Below are positions 16,343 to 23,723 of a stretch of 64,000 nucleotides of DNA, piece by piece. Under the pieces are notes generated by a model. It was not told the DNA's origin, searched no databases, and saw nothing but the letters and a program-made list of their open reading frames with translations. Position numbers and translations under genes: made by a program. The stretch's first letter is position 1. The number at the start of each line of letters is the position of its first letter. The stretch spans positions 2,067,227-2,131,226 of the forward strand of contig NZ_CP101161.1 in assembly GCF_024298865.1 (NCBI RefSeq), given 5' to 3'. This DNA is from Halorarius halobius. GTDB taxonomy: Archaea > Halobacteriota > Halobacteria > Halobacteriales > Haloarculaceae.

Positions 16343-17367
16343 TCCAGCACCGCCTCCAGCAGGTCCCCGGGCCCCTGCCGAATCGGGTCGGCCACCGGCA
16401 CGCGGAGTTGCGCCTCGTAGTCGTCGAGCGCCTCTCGTGCGGCGCTCTCGTCCAGCCCGTGGGTGTTGAGCGCGCCCGCGACCACCTCCGTCGGCGACAC
16501 GGCCTCGGCGAGGTCCTCGTAGAGGTTGGCGACCCGCGAGGCCGGCGGAATCGCGTACGACTCGTAGCTGTGGATGGACTCGCGGCCCGCGGCGTGACAC
16601 AGCACCAGCGCGTCGGGCGCGGCGCCGTGGAGGATGCCACACGTCACCGCCGAGTACGCGGGGTGGGTGATGGAGCCTTGCCCCTCGACGAACAGGTAGT
16701 CGTGGTCGGCCCGCTCGCGGAGCATCCGCTCGACGGCGCCCGCCGTGAAGTCCGAGACGGTGCGGTCGACGGGGATGCCCCAGTTCTCGATGACGATGCC
16801 GGTCTGTCCCGTCGGGACGAACGCGGCGTCCACCCCGCGGTCGACGGCTTCCTCGTACAGTTCGCGCGTCGTCGTCATCTTCCCAGTCGAGCAGTCGGTG
16901 CCGACCGTGAGGACGACCTCACTGTCGAGGTCACGCGCCACCCCCTCAGCGACGGTCAGGTCGTCGGGCGGCCGGCGCACGTCCCAGATGTCGCAGTCGT
17001 GCTCGGCCGCGAGCGCGGCCAGTTGCTCGTCCTCGGAGAGGAAGTAGTGGAGCCCGGAGACGAGGTCCGCGCCCGACTCCAGCGCGTACCGGAGGTCCGG
17101 CCGCCACGAGGCGTCGAGGCCGCCCCCGATGGGAGCGACGCCGACGACCAGCGCGTCGAACTCGGGCGCGTCGGCGGCCCGCCCGACGATGGGCGCGTCG
17201 GGCACGTCGTCGAGGTAGTCGCGCACGCGGGCGTCGGGGTCGGCCTCGGCTATCTCGCGGTCGAGGACGGCCACCGTCTCGTAGTCGGCGTACCGGAGGA
17301 CGCCGACGGCGGTCTTCGCGCGGTCCGGGAACCCCTCGTGTGCGAGCAGGGCCACGCGGCGGGTCAT
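16339..17367 (-). CDS. dgcN: DUF1611 P-loop protein, probable D-glutamate N-acetyltransferase DgcN
   Basis: A 342-residue protein with an N-terminal Rossmann-like part and a C-terminal P-loop domain opening at GTDCSTGKMTT (residues 156-166); VEGQGSITHPAY (228-239) and CGILHGAAPDALVL are typical of DUF1611. In the D-glutamate degradation pathway described in marine proteobacteria and haloarchaea, this family (DgcN) acetylates D-glutamate before isomerisation by DgcA, encoded by the overlapping next gene. A TATA-like GAGTTTATGGG on the minus strand (17388-17398) at leaderless spacing overlaps the end of the upstream vms1-like gene, so dgcNA has its own promoter. Confidence 0.85.
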   Translation of the reverse strand: MTRRVALLAHEGFPDRAKTAVGVLRYADYETVAVLDREIAEADPDARVRDYLDDVPDAPIVGRAADAPEFDALVVGVAPIGGGLDASWRPDLRYALESGADLVSGLHYFLSEDEQLAALAAEHDCDIWDVRRPPDDLTVAEGVARDLDSEVVLTVGTDCSTGKMTTTRELYEEAVDRGVDAAFVPTGQTGIVIENWGIPVDRTVSDFTAGAVERMLRERADHDYLFVEGQGSITHPAYSAVTCGILHGAAPDALVLCHAAGRESIHSYESYAIPPASRVANLYEDLAEAVSPTEVVAGALNTHGLDESAAREALDDYEAQLRVPVADPIRQGPGDLLEAVLE

Positions 17368-17397
17368 GGTCGGTGGTTGGCGCCGAGGCCCATAAAC

Positions 17398-18282
17398 TCA
17401 GACGCCGTACAGCCGCGTCGTCCAGAAGTCGTGGAACGCGTCGTCGATGGCCTCGTCTGGGTCGCCCGTCGCGTCGACGCTGGCCGTCGCGTCCGCGTCG
17501 AACTCGTCGAGTAGCGTGGACTCCCCCGCCACGTACAGGCGGTCGACGCCCGCCTCGTCGATGGCTTCGTGACACCGCTTCATGTGGTCGCGTATCTGCC
17601 CCTCGCGGATGCGCTCGAATCGGCCCTGCGAGAACCCGCCCTTCGAGTGGTTGCTCTTCACGTCGGTCGTAAACCCCCGCAGGGACTCGCGCTCGCGCCC
17701 CTCGTAGACGCCGAGCGCGAACGTGTCCGACCGCACCAGCGCGAACCCGAACCGGCCGGTGGGCCGGAACCACGACGCCTCGACGCGGAACCCGTCGCTC
17801 CAGTCGCTGAACGCCTCGGGGACGACCGGCGGCCGGCACGCGACGCTCACCAGCCCCGCGTCGTCGGCGTACGCGACACAGGGTGCGGCCCGGCGCACGA
17901 GCGCCGCCCGGTCGCCGAACGCCCGCTCGACGGCGTCGGGCAGGTCGCGCTCGTCGGTGACGACGGCGGTGAGCGCGCCCTCGGCGTCGGTGGCGACGCT
18001 GTCGAGACGCGCCAGCACCTCGTCGAGTCGGTCGCCACGAACCCGCTCCCGGCGGCGGAACTGGAGGTCAGCGCCGTCGTCGCCGTCGTCGAGTTGTCCT
18101 TCGAGGTCCGCGATGCGGTCCTCCAGCCGGTTGACCCGCTGTTCGGCCTCCTGCCTGGCCGCGACGGCTTCGCGGCGGCGCTCGCTCTCGGCGTCGCGCT
18201 CGCGCTCGAGGTGGCGCTTCTCCTCCTCGAGTTCCTCGATGCGCTCCTTCAGTTCGGTGCGGCCCAGCAGGTCGTCGAGCAT
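17398..18282 (-). CDS. archaeal Vms1/ANKZF1-type peptidyl-tRNA hydrolase
   Basis: A 294-residue protein. Residues 8-66 form a highly charged coiled coil, and the rest is an eRF1-like/VLRF1 domain. The diagnostic loop SNHSKGGFSQGRFERIR (210-226) contains GGFSQ with Gln219 in the position of the catalytic glutamine of yeast Vms1, which releases nascent chains from stalled 60S-peptidyl-tRNA. The archaeal protein is therefore expected to act in ribosome rescue. A TATA-like CTTTTTAC (minus strand, about 18307-18314) gives a leaderless start at 18282. It is followed 30 bases later by dgcNA, with no clear functional tie. Confidence 0.82.
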   Translation of the reverse strand: MLDDLLGRTELKERIEELEEEKRHLERERDAESERRREAVAARQEAEQRVNRLEDRIADLEGQLDDGDDGADLQFRRRERVRGDRLDEVLARLDSVATDAEGALTAVVTDERDLPDAVERAFGDRAALVRRAAPCVAYADDAGLVSVACRPPVVPEAFSDWSDGFRVEASWFRPTGRFGFALVRSDTFALGVYEGRERESLRGFTTDVKSNHSKGGFSQGRFERIREGQIRDHMKRCHEAIDEAGVDRLYVAGESTLLDEFDADATASVDATGDPDEAIDDAFHDFWTTRLYGV

Positions 18283-18315
18283 CGGCGCGAACGACGGCGG
18301 CCCACGGTAAAAAGG

Positions 18316-18660
18316 TCAGGCGAGCGGCCCCTCGGCCGACAGGAACTCCGCGGCCACGTCCCGCTTGGCCAGGAGCACCTCACGCAGGGTCGGCGGGTTG
18401 TCGACGCCCGCCGCGTCCAGCCGGTCCTCGGGCACTGCGAGCGTCCGCTCGGGCACCGCCTCGTCGCCCGTCACCGACAGGTGTGTCGCGCCGACCTTCA
18501 TCACGAGCGGGAGGTCGAGCCGCTCTACGCCCTCGCCGGTGGCGTACAGCTGCTCGTTGACCTCTTCGTGGTGACTGCTGTGGATGGCGGCCTGCTCGCC
18601 ATCGTGCGGTTCGACGTACAGCCGACCCAGGTAGTACGCCTTCGAGAACGGTGCGAACAT
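18316..18660 (-). CDS. small conserved haloarchaeal protein (possibly DUF5802)
   Basis: A 114-residue soluble acidic protein beginning MFAPFSKAYYLGRLYVEP. The N-terminal YYLGRLYVEPHDG and central VNEQLYATGEGVERLDLPLVMK segments look like a widely conserved haloarchaeal family that I associate, without certainty, with DUF5802. No catalytic motif is visible. It is divergent from the histidine kinase gene, and the two share a 51-base promoter region. Confidence 0.65.
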   Translation of the reverse strand: MFAPFSKAYYLGRLYVEPHDGEQAAIHSSHHEEVNEQLYATGEGVERLDLPLVMKVGATHLSVTGDEAVPERTLAVPEDRLDAAGVDNPPTLREVLLAKRDVAAEFLSAEGPLA

Positions 18661-18680
18661 CTACAGTCGGATGTCACACG

Positions 18681-18694
18681 TTAACACACATAAG
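18681..18694. promoter_or_regulatory. shared divergent promoter element
   Basis: TTAACACACATAAG is the only AT-rich stretch in the 51 bases between the divergent starts at 18660 and 18712. It lies about 25 bases from both, so the two TATA elements must overlap or nearly overlap and expression of the two genes may be mutually exclusive. Confidence 0.5.
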
Positions 18695-18711
18695 CTTTCC
18701 CGCCAACCCTT

Positions 18712-19968
18712 ATGTCGTCGGGCAGTTCCACCGCCGGAGGTGCCGGCTCCGGCCGCCGTGCGGGGCCGGGGCCACAGGAGGTAAGGCTTCGGCCCGAGTC
18801 GTTCGCGGTGATGGGAACCCAGACGGAGGGTGCGGTCGCCGACGAGGAGTGGCCGGGCCGGGGCGTCGCCGAACGGGTCGCGGCCAGCGACCTGCTCCCG
18901 TCGGTCGTGCTGGCGGGGGTGGCCGTCGCGCTGGCGGGGTTCACTACCTACAACTTCCTCGTCGAGTTGTCGAACCTTCGGGTCGCTCTCCCGCCGATAA
19001 TCGCGGCCTCGCAGGGGTACGTGCCGGCGTTCATCGTCGCGTGGGCCGCGGCGTGGCTCCTGGACAGCGAGTTCGACGCCGCCGGACGCTGGCGCGTCTC
19101 GCTTGCGGCCGTCGGCGGCACGACGCTGTTCGGGAGCGTCACCGTCCTCACGCTGTTCGTCCGGTGGGCGGAGGGGCGCACCGTCGGGGAGGCCCGCTAC
19201 GCGGTGTTCGCCATCGCCGGCGCGGGGGCGCTGGCGGGCCTGCTGATGGGCGTGCTGTACGCCCGGTCGCAACGCGACGCGGAGGCCGCCGCCTCCACGC
19301 GCGACCAGTTCGAGTTGCTGAACAGCATCCTCCGGCACGACATCCTCAACCGAACGATGATCGTCCGCTCGCGCGCAAAGTTCATCGGCGACAACGTCGA
19401 CGGCCGTCCCGCGGAGTTCGCCGACACCATCGTCGCCCAGAGCGACGACATCTCCGAGCAGGTCGAGCGGACCCGCGCCCTGCTGGACGCGCTCAGCGGC
19501 CGCGAACGCGACGTCGAACCCGTGCGTCTCGACGAGGCCGTCGCCGTCAACGCCGAGACGCTCCGGACGACGTACGAGGGCGTCGACCTCTCGGTCGCGG
19601 TGCCCGAAATGGAGGTACTGGCCGACGACACGCTCCGAGACGTGGTCGGCAACGTGCTGTCGAACGCCGTCGAGCACAACGACGAGGAGACGGCCGAAAT
19701 CGACGTGACGACCGAGCGCCACGACCGGTACGTCGACCTCCGAATCGCGGACAACGGCCCCGGCGTCGACGACGACCTGAAGGAGACCATCTTCCGGCGC
19801 GACGAGACCGGCCTCCACGAGGACGGCACCGGCTCCGGGTTCGGGCTGTTCTTCGTCGACGCGATGCTCGACGCGTTCGGCGGGAGCGTCTGGGTCGAGG
19901 ACAACCACCCCGAGGGGGCGGTGTTCGTGCTCCGGTTCCGTCGGCCCGACGCCGGTCCGCCGGCGTGA
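18712..19968 (+). CDS. membrane-bound sensor histidine kinase
   Basis: A 418-residue kinase. Four hydrophobic segments lie between residues about 60 and 185. They are followed by the dimerisation/phosphoacceptor box LLNSILRHDILNR with His209 and an ATPase domain with N box (NVLSNAVEHN), DNGPGVDD and GSGFGLFF. Start choice is uncertain: ATG at 18712 fits the TATA at 18681-18694 and gives a Gly/Ser-rich N-terminus, while ATG at 18811 would give the acidic MGTQTEGAVADEE start. It precedes a HalX response regulator and a RecA-fold protein, so it is the likely sensor of a three-gene pathway; the signal is unknown. Confidence 0.85.
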   Translation: MSSGSSTAGGAGSGRRAGPGPQEVRLRPESFAVMGTQTEGAVADEEWPGRGVAERVAASDLLPSVVLAGVAVALAGFTTYNFLVELSNLRVALPPIIAASQGYVPAFIVAWAAAWLLDSEFDAAGRWRVSLAAVGGTTLFGSVTVLTLFVRWAEGRTVGEARYAVFAIAGAGALAGLLMGVLYARSQRDAEAAASTRDQFELLNSILRHDILNRTMIVRSRAKFIGDNVDGRPAEFADTIVAQSDDISEQVERTRALLDALSGRERDVEPVRLDEAVAVNAETLRTTYEGVDLSVAVPEMEVLADDTLRDVVGNVLSNAVEHNDEETAEIDVTTERHDRYVDLRIADNGPGVDDDLKETIFRRDETGLHEDGTGSGFGLFFVDAMLDAFGGSVWVEDNHPEGAVFVLRFRRPDAGPPA

Positions 19969-19985
19969 ACCGCTGGGCCGTCCGA

Positions 19986-19993
19986 TATTTACG
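19986..19993 (+). promoter_or_regulatory. TATA element for the response regulator
   Basis: TATTTACG is centred about 27 bases upstream of the ATG at 20016, so the response regulator can be transcribed independently of the histidine kinase ending at 19968. Confidence 0.55.
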
Positions 19994-20015
19994 TGCCGGG
20001 TGAGCACACGCGCGT

Positions 20016-20624
20016 ATGGCCGCAGACGGGGGCGCGAAACCGCACGTCCTGGTGGTGGAAGACGAGGAGAAAATCCGCGAAACGTACGAACTGTGGCTCT
20101 ACGGCGACTACGAGGTGTCGACGGCGACCGACGGCGAGGAGGCGCTGTCGCTGGTCGACGGGATGGACGGGTCGCCGGACATCGCCCTGCTCGACCGGAT
20201 GATGCCGGGGCTGTCGGGCAGGGAGACGCTCGCGGAACTGCGCGACCGCGACCTCGACTGCCAGTACGCGATGGTGACGGCCGTCGAACCGGACTTCGAC
20301 ATCATCGAGATGGGGTTCGACGCGTACGTGACGAAGCCGGTCGCGGAGGCAGAACTCCGGGAGACGCTGGCCGACCTGCGGTCGCAGTCCACCTACGAGG
20401 ACGTCCTCGACGAGTACACGACGCTCTTGGAGAAGAAGGAGACGCTGGAGGCCCACAAATCCGACGAGGAACTGGCCGACAGCGCGGAGTTCCAGCGTCT
20501 CCAGGAGCGTCTCGACGAACTGGACGACAGGCTGGACGACGCCTCGGCCGAGGAGGACGCCGGCTTCGTCGCCACGCTCCGCGAGATAGAGACCGGAGCC
20601 GACTCACCCGAGGAGGATGGCTGA
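20016..20624 (+). CDS. response regulator with HalX domain
   Basis: A 202-residue protein: a receiver domain at residues 9-120 with the acidic pocket EDEE (15-18), phosphoacceptor Asp60 (LLDRMMPG) and Lys107 (TKP), then a HalX-type helical coiled-coil region (about 125-195) rich in Glu/Asp/Leu. It has no DNA-binding domain, so output is probably through protein contacts. The adjacent histidine kinase is its likely phosphodonor, and the next gene overlaps it by 8 bases, implying translational coupling. Confidence 0.9.
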   Translation: MAADGGAKPHVLVVEDEEKIRETYELWLYGDYEVSTATDGEEALSLVDGMDGSPDIALLDRMMPGLSGRETLAELRDRDLDCQYAMVTAVEPDFDIIEMGFDAYVTKPVAEAELRETLADLRSQSTYEDVLDEYTTLLEKKETLEAHKSDEELADSAEFQRLQERLDELDDRLDDASAEEDAGFVATLREIETGADSPEEDG

Positions 20625-21264
20625 CACGTACGACCTCGGCCCAGCGGTGCCACTCGACGACGTCCGGTATCTCGACGCGGGGACGCGTCTGCTGGTGACG
20701 GGTCCGCCCGACGCGAACAAACGGGAGGTGGCGCTGGAGTTCCTCGCGGCCGGCCAGCGCCGAACCGACGGGGTGGTCATCGTCGGCACCGACACGGGAG
20801 CGATGCCGCTGACCGCCGCCTACGAGGGCGTCGGCGGCACCGACGACGAGCGGCTCCGCGTCGTCGACGCCACCGGGTTCGGGAGCGACGGCGAGCGCGT
20901 CCGTGCGGTCGACTCGCCGACCGACCTCTCGGGCATCGGGTCGGCGTTCAGCCGGAGCGTCGAGCAGTACGTCACGATGGACACCGCCGGCCTGCGCGTC
21001 GGTCTGCTGTCGGTGACGGAACTGCTCGACCACCTCGACCGCGGGAGCGTCTACAAGTTCCTCCGGACGCTGATGGACCGCATCGAGCACGCCGGCTACC
21101 TCGGCGTCTGCACGCTCGATACGGCCGCCTGCAACGAGCAGACGGTCGGGATGCTCGCGGACGCGTTCGACGCCCGCGTGCAACTCCGGGAGTCGGTGGA
21201 GGGGCCGGAGTTCCGGACGAACGGCCTCCCGGCCGGCGGCAGTTGGACGCCGCTGTCGCTGTGA
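20617..21264 (+). CDS. RecA/KaiC-fold signalling protein (DUF7504-like)
   Basis: A 215-residue protein with the RecA/RAD55 core fold but a degraded Walker A (GPPDANKRE at about residues 30-38, where GxxGxGKT is expected). The following strand-helix units (GVVIVGTDTG, LRVGLLSVTELLDHLDRGSVYKFLRTLMDRI) match the haloarchaeal RecA-like group often annotated DUF7504. It probably no longer hydrolyses ATP and may bind the HalX response regulator whose gene it overlaps. The function is inferred only from context. Confidence 0.7.
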   Translation: MADTYDLGPAVPLDDVRYLDAGTRLLVTGPPDANKREVALEFLAAGQRRTDGVVIVGTDTGAMPLTAAYEGVGGTDDERLRVVDATGFGSDGERVRAVDSPTDLSGIGSAFSRSVEQYVTMDTAGLRVGLLSVTELLDHLDRGSVYKFLRTLMDRIEHAGYLGVCTLDTAACNEQTVGMLADAFDARVQLRESVEGPEFRTNGLPAGGSWTPLSL

Positions 21265-21280
21265 GCGTAGGCGGCGTTTA

Positions 21281-21319
21281 ACCACCGCTTAGACCGGTTT
21301 GAACGGTCTGAAAGGTGGT
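21281..21319. terminator. two-part hairpin between the signalling operon and the next gene
   Basis: An outer stem ACCACC (21281-21286)/GGTGGT (21314-21319) encloses an inner stem AGACCG (21291-21296)/CGGTCT (21304-21309) with a GTTTGAA loop. It lies 16 bases after the stop at 21264 and about 25 bases upstream of the TATA-like GGTTTATGA near 21342. It may be a terminator for the signalling genes or an operator dyad for the secreted-protein gene; no T-run follows, which weakens the terminator reading. Confidence 0.5.
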
Positions 21320-21374
21320 GAACGGACCGAACGACGAGGACGGTTTATGAGGTGGTGGGCGCTACTGACGGCTG

Positions 21375-22220
21375 ATGACCCACCGACTCGGACCCGCCGT
21401 GCTTCTCGTGGCGGCGGCCGTCGTGCTCGCGTCGGTGCCGGCCGCGGCCGTGCCGGCGACGGCGGGCACGAGTGCCGCCCCTCCCAACGGCACGAACGCC
21501 TCGAACAGTAGCCTCGGCGGCTCCATCTCCTCGTTCATGCAGGCCAGCGCGGCCGACGCCGAGGGCGAAGTCGACGACGGGATGTTCGCCGCGGCGTTCG
21601 AGAACAGTTCCGCCGAGCGCCGCGACAGGCTGGTCCAGCGCCGGGCCGGCACCCTGGAGACGCGGCTCGACAGCCTCCGCGAACAGCGCGCGGAACTGCT
21701 GAACGACTCCGACCTCCCGCCCGTGGCCCGGCAGGCGAAGGCCGCGCGGCTCACCGCCCGCATCGAGTCGCTCCGGGAGTCCATCAACACGACCGACGAG
21801 GCCGCCGCCGAGGCCGGCGTCGATGCCCGTGTCCTCGGTGAGCTCCGGCGCAACGCCTCTGAGTTGGGCGGCCGGGAGGTGGCCGAACTCGCCGGCGGCC
21901 TCGTCGGCGCCGCGGCCCGCGGCCCACCCGAGGACCGCGGTCGGCCCGGCTCCGAGGACGGTGACGGCGCCGGGAACGAGACCGACGCCGGCGAGGACGG
22001 CACCGACGCACCGGGATCAAGCGGCGGAGCGGCGAGCAACGCGACCGGTGGCCCCGGTGCCGACAGCTCCGAGGGTGCTGACGACGGCGCCCGTGGAGCC
22101 GGCTCCGGCGGCGACGCGGACCAGGGGGACGGTGGACCGGACGACCCCGGACGGTCCGACGACGGTGACGCTCCGAGCGACGACGACCCGAGCGAGGACG
22201 GCGACGCGACCGACGGCTGA
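21375..22220 (+). CDS. secreted protein with coiled-coil region and acidic disordered tail
   Basis: A 281-residue protein. Residues 1-30 form a Sec-type signal peptide (hydrophobic LLVAAAVVLASVPAAAVPA, cleavage near Ala26). Residues about 75-140 are helical and charged; they contain several N-glycosylation sequons, such as NGT, NAS and NSS nearby. Residues 175-281 are almost entirely Gly/Asp/Ser/Glu repeats and should be disordered. It resembles haloarchaeal exported proteins encoded next to the ArsR-type regulator that follows 58 bases downstream. No function is known; a surface or S-layer-associated role is possible. Confidence 0.7.
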   Translation: MTHRLGPAVLLVAAAVVLASVPAAAVPATAGTSAAPPNGTNASNSSLGGSISSFMQASAADAEGEVDDGMFAAAFENSSAERRDRLVQRRAGTLETRLDSLREQRAELLNDSDLPPVARQAKAARLTARIESLRESINTTDEAAAEAGVDARVLGELRRNASELGGREVAELAGGLVGAAARGPPEDRGRPGSEDGDGAGNETDAGEDGTDAPGSSGGAASNATGGPGADSSEGADDGARGAGSGGDADQGDGGPDDPGRSDDGDAPSDDDPSEDGDATDG

Positions 22221-22278
22221 GGCGACCGTTCCGGTGGGGGGTGTGCTTTTACGTCTCGGCCGGTAACGTAAGGTGAAC

Positions 22279-22950
22279 ATGGACTCCGCCGCGTTGCTGG
22301 ACCTGCTGGGAAACGAGAACCGGCGGCGCATCCTCCGGTTGCTCGCCCGGCGGCCCTGCTACGTGACGGAGATATCCGAGTATCTCGGCGTCAGCCCGAA
22401 AGCCGTCATCGACCATCTGCGGAAACTGGAGGACGCCGGTCTCGTGGAGTCGCGGGTCGACGACCAGCGGCGCAAGTACTTCTCCATCGCGCGCAACCTC
22501 CGGCTGGAGGTGAACGTCTCCCCGTACGAGTTCGGCACCAAGTCGGCGTACTCGGCGTCGCCGTCGCTGGACATCACCGGCTGTCGGTACCTCTCCATCG
22601 ACGTCGACCGGAGCACCGAGTCCGACGGCGATGGCGACGGCGAGGAGCTGGGCGAGTTGACGGCCGAACTCGAACGGCTGGAGGGGCTGGAGAACGAACT
22701 GTCGATGGCGCAACGCTGGGTGCAAGGGCGCTTGACCGAGGTGATGGACCGCCTCTCCGAGCAGTTCGGCGACGCCGACGGCCGGTTTTACGCGGAGGTG
22801 CTGTCGGCGCTGGCCAACGGCGCCAGCGACGAGCGCCGTATCGCCCGCCGTGTCGACGCCAGCCCCGAGATGGTCGCGGAGGCGCTCCGTAGCCTGGAGG
22901 CGGTCGGCGTCGTGACCCACCGGGACGGCGACTGGACGCTCGAGGCCTAG
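22279..22950 (+). CDS. ArsR-family winged-helix transcriptional regulator
   Basis: A 223-residue protein. Residues 1-75 form an ArsR-type winged helix (LLGNENRRRILRLLARRP, ISEYLGVSPKAVIDHLRKLEDAGL). A middle region with a short acidic DGDGDGEE patch follows, and the C-terminal 70 residues contain a second helix-turn-helix-like unit (LANGASDERRIARRVDASPE). No metal-binding cysteine box is seen. ATG at 22279 is chosen over a GTG two codons upstream; CTTTTACG about 28 bases before it serves as TATA. It may regulate the preceding secreted-protein gene. It ends in a 4-base CTAG overlap with the convergent gene. Confidence 0.82.
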   Translation: MDSAALLDLLGNENRRRILRLLARRPCYVTEISEYLGVSPKAVIDHLRKLEDAGLVESRVDDQRRKYFSIARNLRLEVNVSPYEFGTKSAYSASPSLDITGCRYLSIDVDRSTESDGDGDGEELGELTAELERLEGLENELSMAQRWVQGRLTEVMDRLSEQFGDADGRFYAEVLSALANGASDERRIARRVDASPEMVAEALRSLEAVGVVTHRDGDWTLEA

Positions 22951-23432
22951 AGGTCGCGGGTCAGCCCGTCACGGAGGTCCCGGCCGAAGTAGTGGCCGCC
23001 GACGCCTGCGAGCAGGCCGGCCCCGCCCGTGATAGCCGCCAGCGGGACGCCGAACCCGCCGAGCGCGGCGAGCAACAGGTAGTCGACCAGCGTCGCCACC
23101 GCCGCGGTTCCGGCGCCCGCGAGTGCGACCTCCAGATACGAGCGGCGCGACCGGACCAGCCCCAGCAGGAAGCCGGCGGCGAACACGCCGACGAGCGCCG
23201 CGACGCCGCTCGGGAGCAGGGGGACGACGCCCGCCGCGAGCATCCCGACCACCGACAGCGCGAGCGCCAGCAGGAACCCACGCAGGGAGAACAGCCCCTC
23301 GAACGGCGACGCGACGCGTGCCTTGGCGCGCTGGATGCGGCCGCCGGAGTCGTCGCTCGACTCGCGGGCGGCCGACTCGTCGGCGTCGGCGTCGCCGTCG
23401 AGGTCGGCGAGCAGTTCGTCGGTGGAGGACAT
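22947..23432 (-). CDS. small polytopic membrane protein of unknown function
   Basis: A 161-residue protein with an acidic 45-residue N-terminal tail followed by four Gly/Ala/Leu-rich hydrophobic helices (about 53-75, 78-97, 103-125 and 128-150). Its size and architecture suit haloarchaeal small membrane proteins; a DUF456-like relation is possible but not certain. It shares its stop region with the convergent ArsR-type gene. No catalytic residues are visible. Confidence 0.6.
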   Translation of the reverse strand: MSSTDELLADLDGDADADESAARESSDDSGGRIQRAKARVASPFEGLFSLRGFLLALALSVVGMLAAGVVPLLPSGVAALVGVFAAGFLLGLVRSRRSYLEVALAGAGTAAVATLVDYLLLAALGGFGVPLAAITGGAGLLAGVGGHYFGRDLRDGLTRDL

Positions 23433-23723
23433 ACGCCTCTTTCGGTGGCCGGGACTATCGGCCTTTCGTCGCTACAGGTCGCCGCGGGCCGCCGCGCGTC
23501 GAGGAGCGCGCGACGCCCCGGTCGACCAGATGAACGATGGCAGTCCCTGCCGCGGTCGGGCCGGCCGACCGGAGTTCCGGGGCCGTCCGCCCACAGCAGT
23601 AGCTGACCCGACAGCCCGGATGGGTATCGTTATGGGCTCTCTACGGTGGGCGCAACGTGCCGTCCGGGCGCCGATTCCGGACGAACGAGTGGATTCAAGT
23701 CCGGCCGCGCGGAATCGCTAGCC
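23433..23723. other. 290-bp intergenic region
   Basis: This holds the promoter of the minus-strand membrane-protein gene near 23455 (ACTATCGG on the plus strand) and upstream sequence of gatD. Open frames across it are shadows without initiation context. No stable RNA fold or tRNA was recognised. The AT-richer patch GGTATCGTTATGG near 23623-23635 could be a distal gatD promoter giving a leader of roughly 60-70 bases. Confidence 0.4.

Noticed and set aside
23433..23723. Possible structured RNA (RNase P or SRP type) in the 290-bp gap before gatD
   Set aside because: No conserved core elements of RNase P or SRP RNA were recognised, and the interval is explained by two divergent promoter regions; a covariance-model search would settle it.
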